Origin: an uncultured Peptococcaceae bacterium
Lineage (GTDB): Bacteria > Bacillota > Peptococcia > Peptococcales > Peptococcaceae
Length of the DNA: 6,174 nucleotides
Direction: 5' to 3'
Assembly (NCBI GenBank): GCA_902492275.1
Contig: CABUKW010000161.1
Location: 1-6,174, forward strand
Shown here piece by piece: positions 5,646-6,174 of this stretch; the first letter of the stretch is position 1, and every line of letters begins with the position of its first letter. Made by a program: the position numbers and the translations under genes. The notes under the pieces are model-generated. The model did no database searches, had not been told where the DNA came from, and saw only the letters and a list, made by a program, of their open reading frames with translations.

Positions 5646-5655
5646 AAGCTTGGTT

Positions 5656-6174
5656 ATGAGCAAGCGAATCACATCTCTAACACTGGTGTTAGTCATGATT
5701 TTGTCCATGCTAGTAACTGCAACGCCAGTATTGGCTACACCGATTGAAGCTACACAGCTTAAAGTTACCGCAGATACAACATCAGTAGAGACAGGTGATA
5801 TAATTACTTTTACCATCACAATGGGTCCTGTATCGGATATGGGGTCTATGCAGATGTGTTTGGATATTCCAACAGGGTTAACCTATGTTGCGAATTCCGC
5901 TGAATTAGCCGATGGGCTAAAAGCCACTCTCGGTTTTGATGATGTGGCTTGGACAGAAGTGTCTAATGGTGTAGCGTCTGCTGCTGACTACGAAAGCGAA
6001 TCAGATACTGTAATTGCAAAATTTCAGTGTATGGTGGATGAGGGATTTAGTGGGGTAGTAGAAGTTGGCTTAACGAATCTTGAATTTGGTTCTTGCAAGA
6101 CTTTTGAGTATCATACAGATAGATTCTCTGTTGTTAAAGCAACAATTAATGTCGCTGACCTGCATACTCATGTG
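5656..6174 (+). CDS. secreted cohesin-like domain protein (3' end outside window)
   Basis: The frame is open from ATG 5656 to the window edge (173 residues seen). It starts MSKR followed by a hydrophobic core and TPVLA, a clear Sec signal peptide with likely cleavage after residue 27. Residues about 33-162 look like a cohesin-type or related beta-sandwich: a strand with the TGDIITFTI motif (46-54), then MGSMQMCLDIPTGLTYV (62-78), a strand with DTVIAKFQCMV (117-127) and a closing GVVEVGLTNLEFG (133-145). This strand order parallels the two cohesin-like modules of the upstream amidase protein. Cohesins receive dockerins, so this protein could scaffold the upstream dockerin-bearing product; that is inference, because such domains also occur as passive beta-modules. 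The gene lies 194 bases after the amidase gene in the same direction and shares its ribosome-binding-site box. Whether dockerins or an anchor follow is not visible. Confidence 0.85.
   Translation, partial: MSKRITSLTLVLVMILSMLVTATPVLATPIEATQLKVTADTTSVETGDIITFTITMGPVSDMGSMQMCLDIPTGLTYVANSAELADGLKATLGFDDVAWTEVSNGVASAADYESESDTVIAKFQCMVDEGFSGVVEVGLTNLEFGSCKTFEYHTDRFSVVKATINVADLHTHV

Noticed and set aside
1..6174. CRISPR arrays, tRNA or rRNA genes
   Set aside because: No regularly spaced repeats, cloverleaf signatures or rRNA-like stretches were seen on either strand.

Overview
The window looks like part of a low-to-mid G+C Firmicutes genome, probably an anaerobic gut Clostridia or Negativicutes member. 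The evidence is near-consensus GGAGG ribosome binding sites, a textbook sigma-A promoter, rho-independent terminators, cohesin/dockerin-type secreted proteins and a ComK-like protein. I cannot name the species from the sequence alone.

Layout. Positions 1-95 may hold the last 30 codons of a plus-strand gene that starts outside the window. Positions 96-512 have no convincing gene. They hold a T-rich tract, then an unusually self-complementary, G+C-richer block (about 144-380). At its core is a 132-nt nested inverted repeat, and its left arm runs into a sequence resembling the IncP/RP4 nic region. It may be a mobilisation origin or a structured RNA. Positions 513-995 encode a 160-residue ComK-like protein with a strong ribosome binding site. 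Positions 996-1312 contain a perfect TTGACA/TATAAT promoter followed, about 55 nt after the predicted start, by a 16-bp terminator hairpin with no reading frame between (candidate small RNA or attenuated leader). After that come an exact 14-bp tandem repeat and a strong ribosome binding site.

Positions 1313-5461 encode the main gene, a 1382-residue secreted multimodular protein. Its order is signal peptide, N-terminal domain, Amidase_6-type cysteine amidase domain, five roughly 100-residue beta-sandwich repeats in an A-B-A-B-A' pattern, cohesin-like module, dockerin, second cohesin-like module, carboxypeptidase-regulatory-like module and a C-terminal dockerin. A 20-bp stem-loop lacking a U-tract and a foldable leader follow. 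At 5656 a second secreted protein begins, with a signal peptide and a cohesin-like domain, and runs off the right edge. The two secreted genes share an identical 13-nt ribosome-binding-site box.

How the genes may work together (inference): the 1313 and 5656 products are probably part of an extracellular cohesin/dockerin assembly in which the amidase acts on cell wall or another peptide/amide substrate. The ComK-like gene and the 5' structured block look like a separate unit, possibly the edge of a mobile element.
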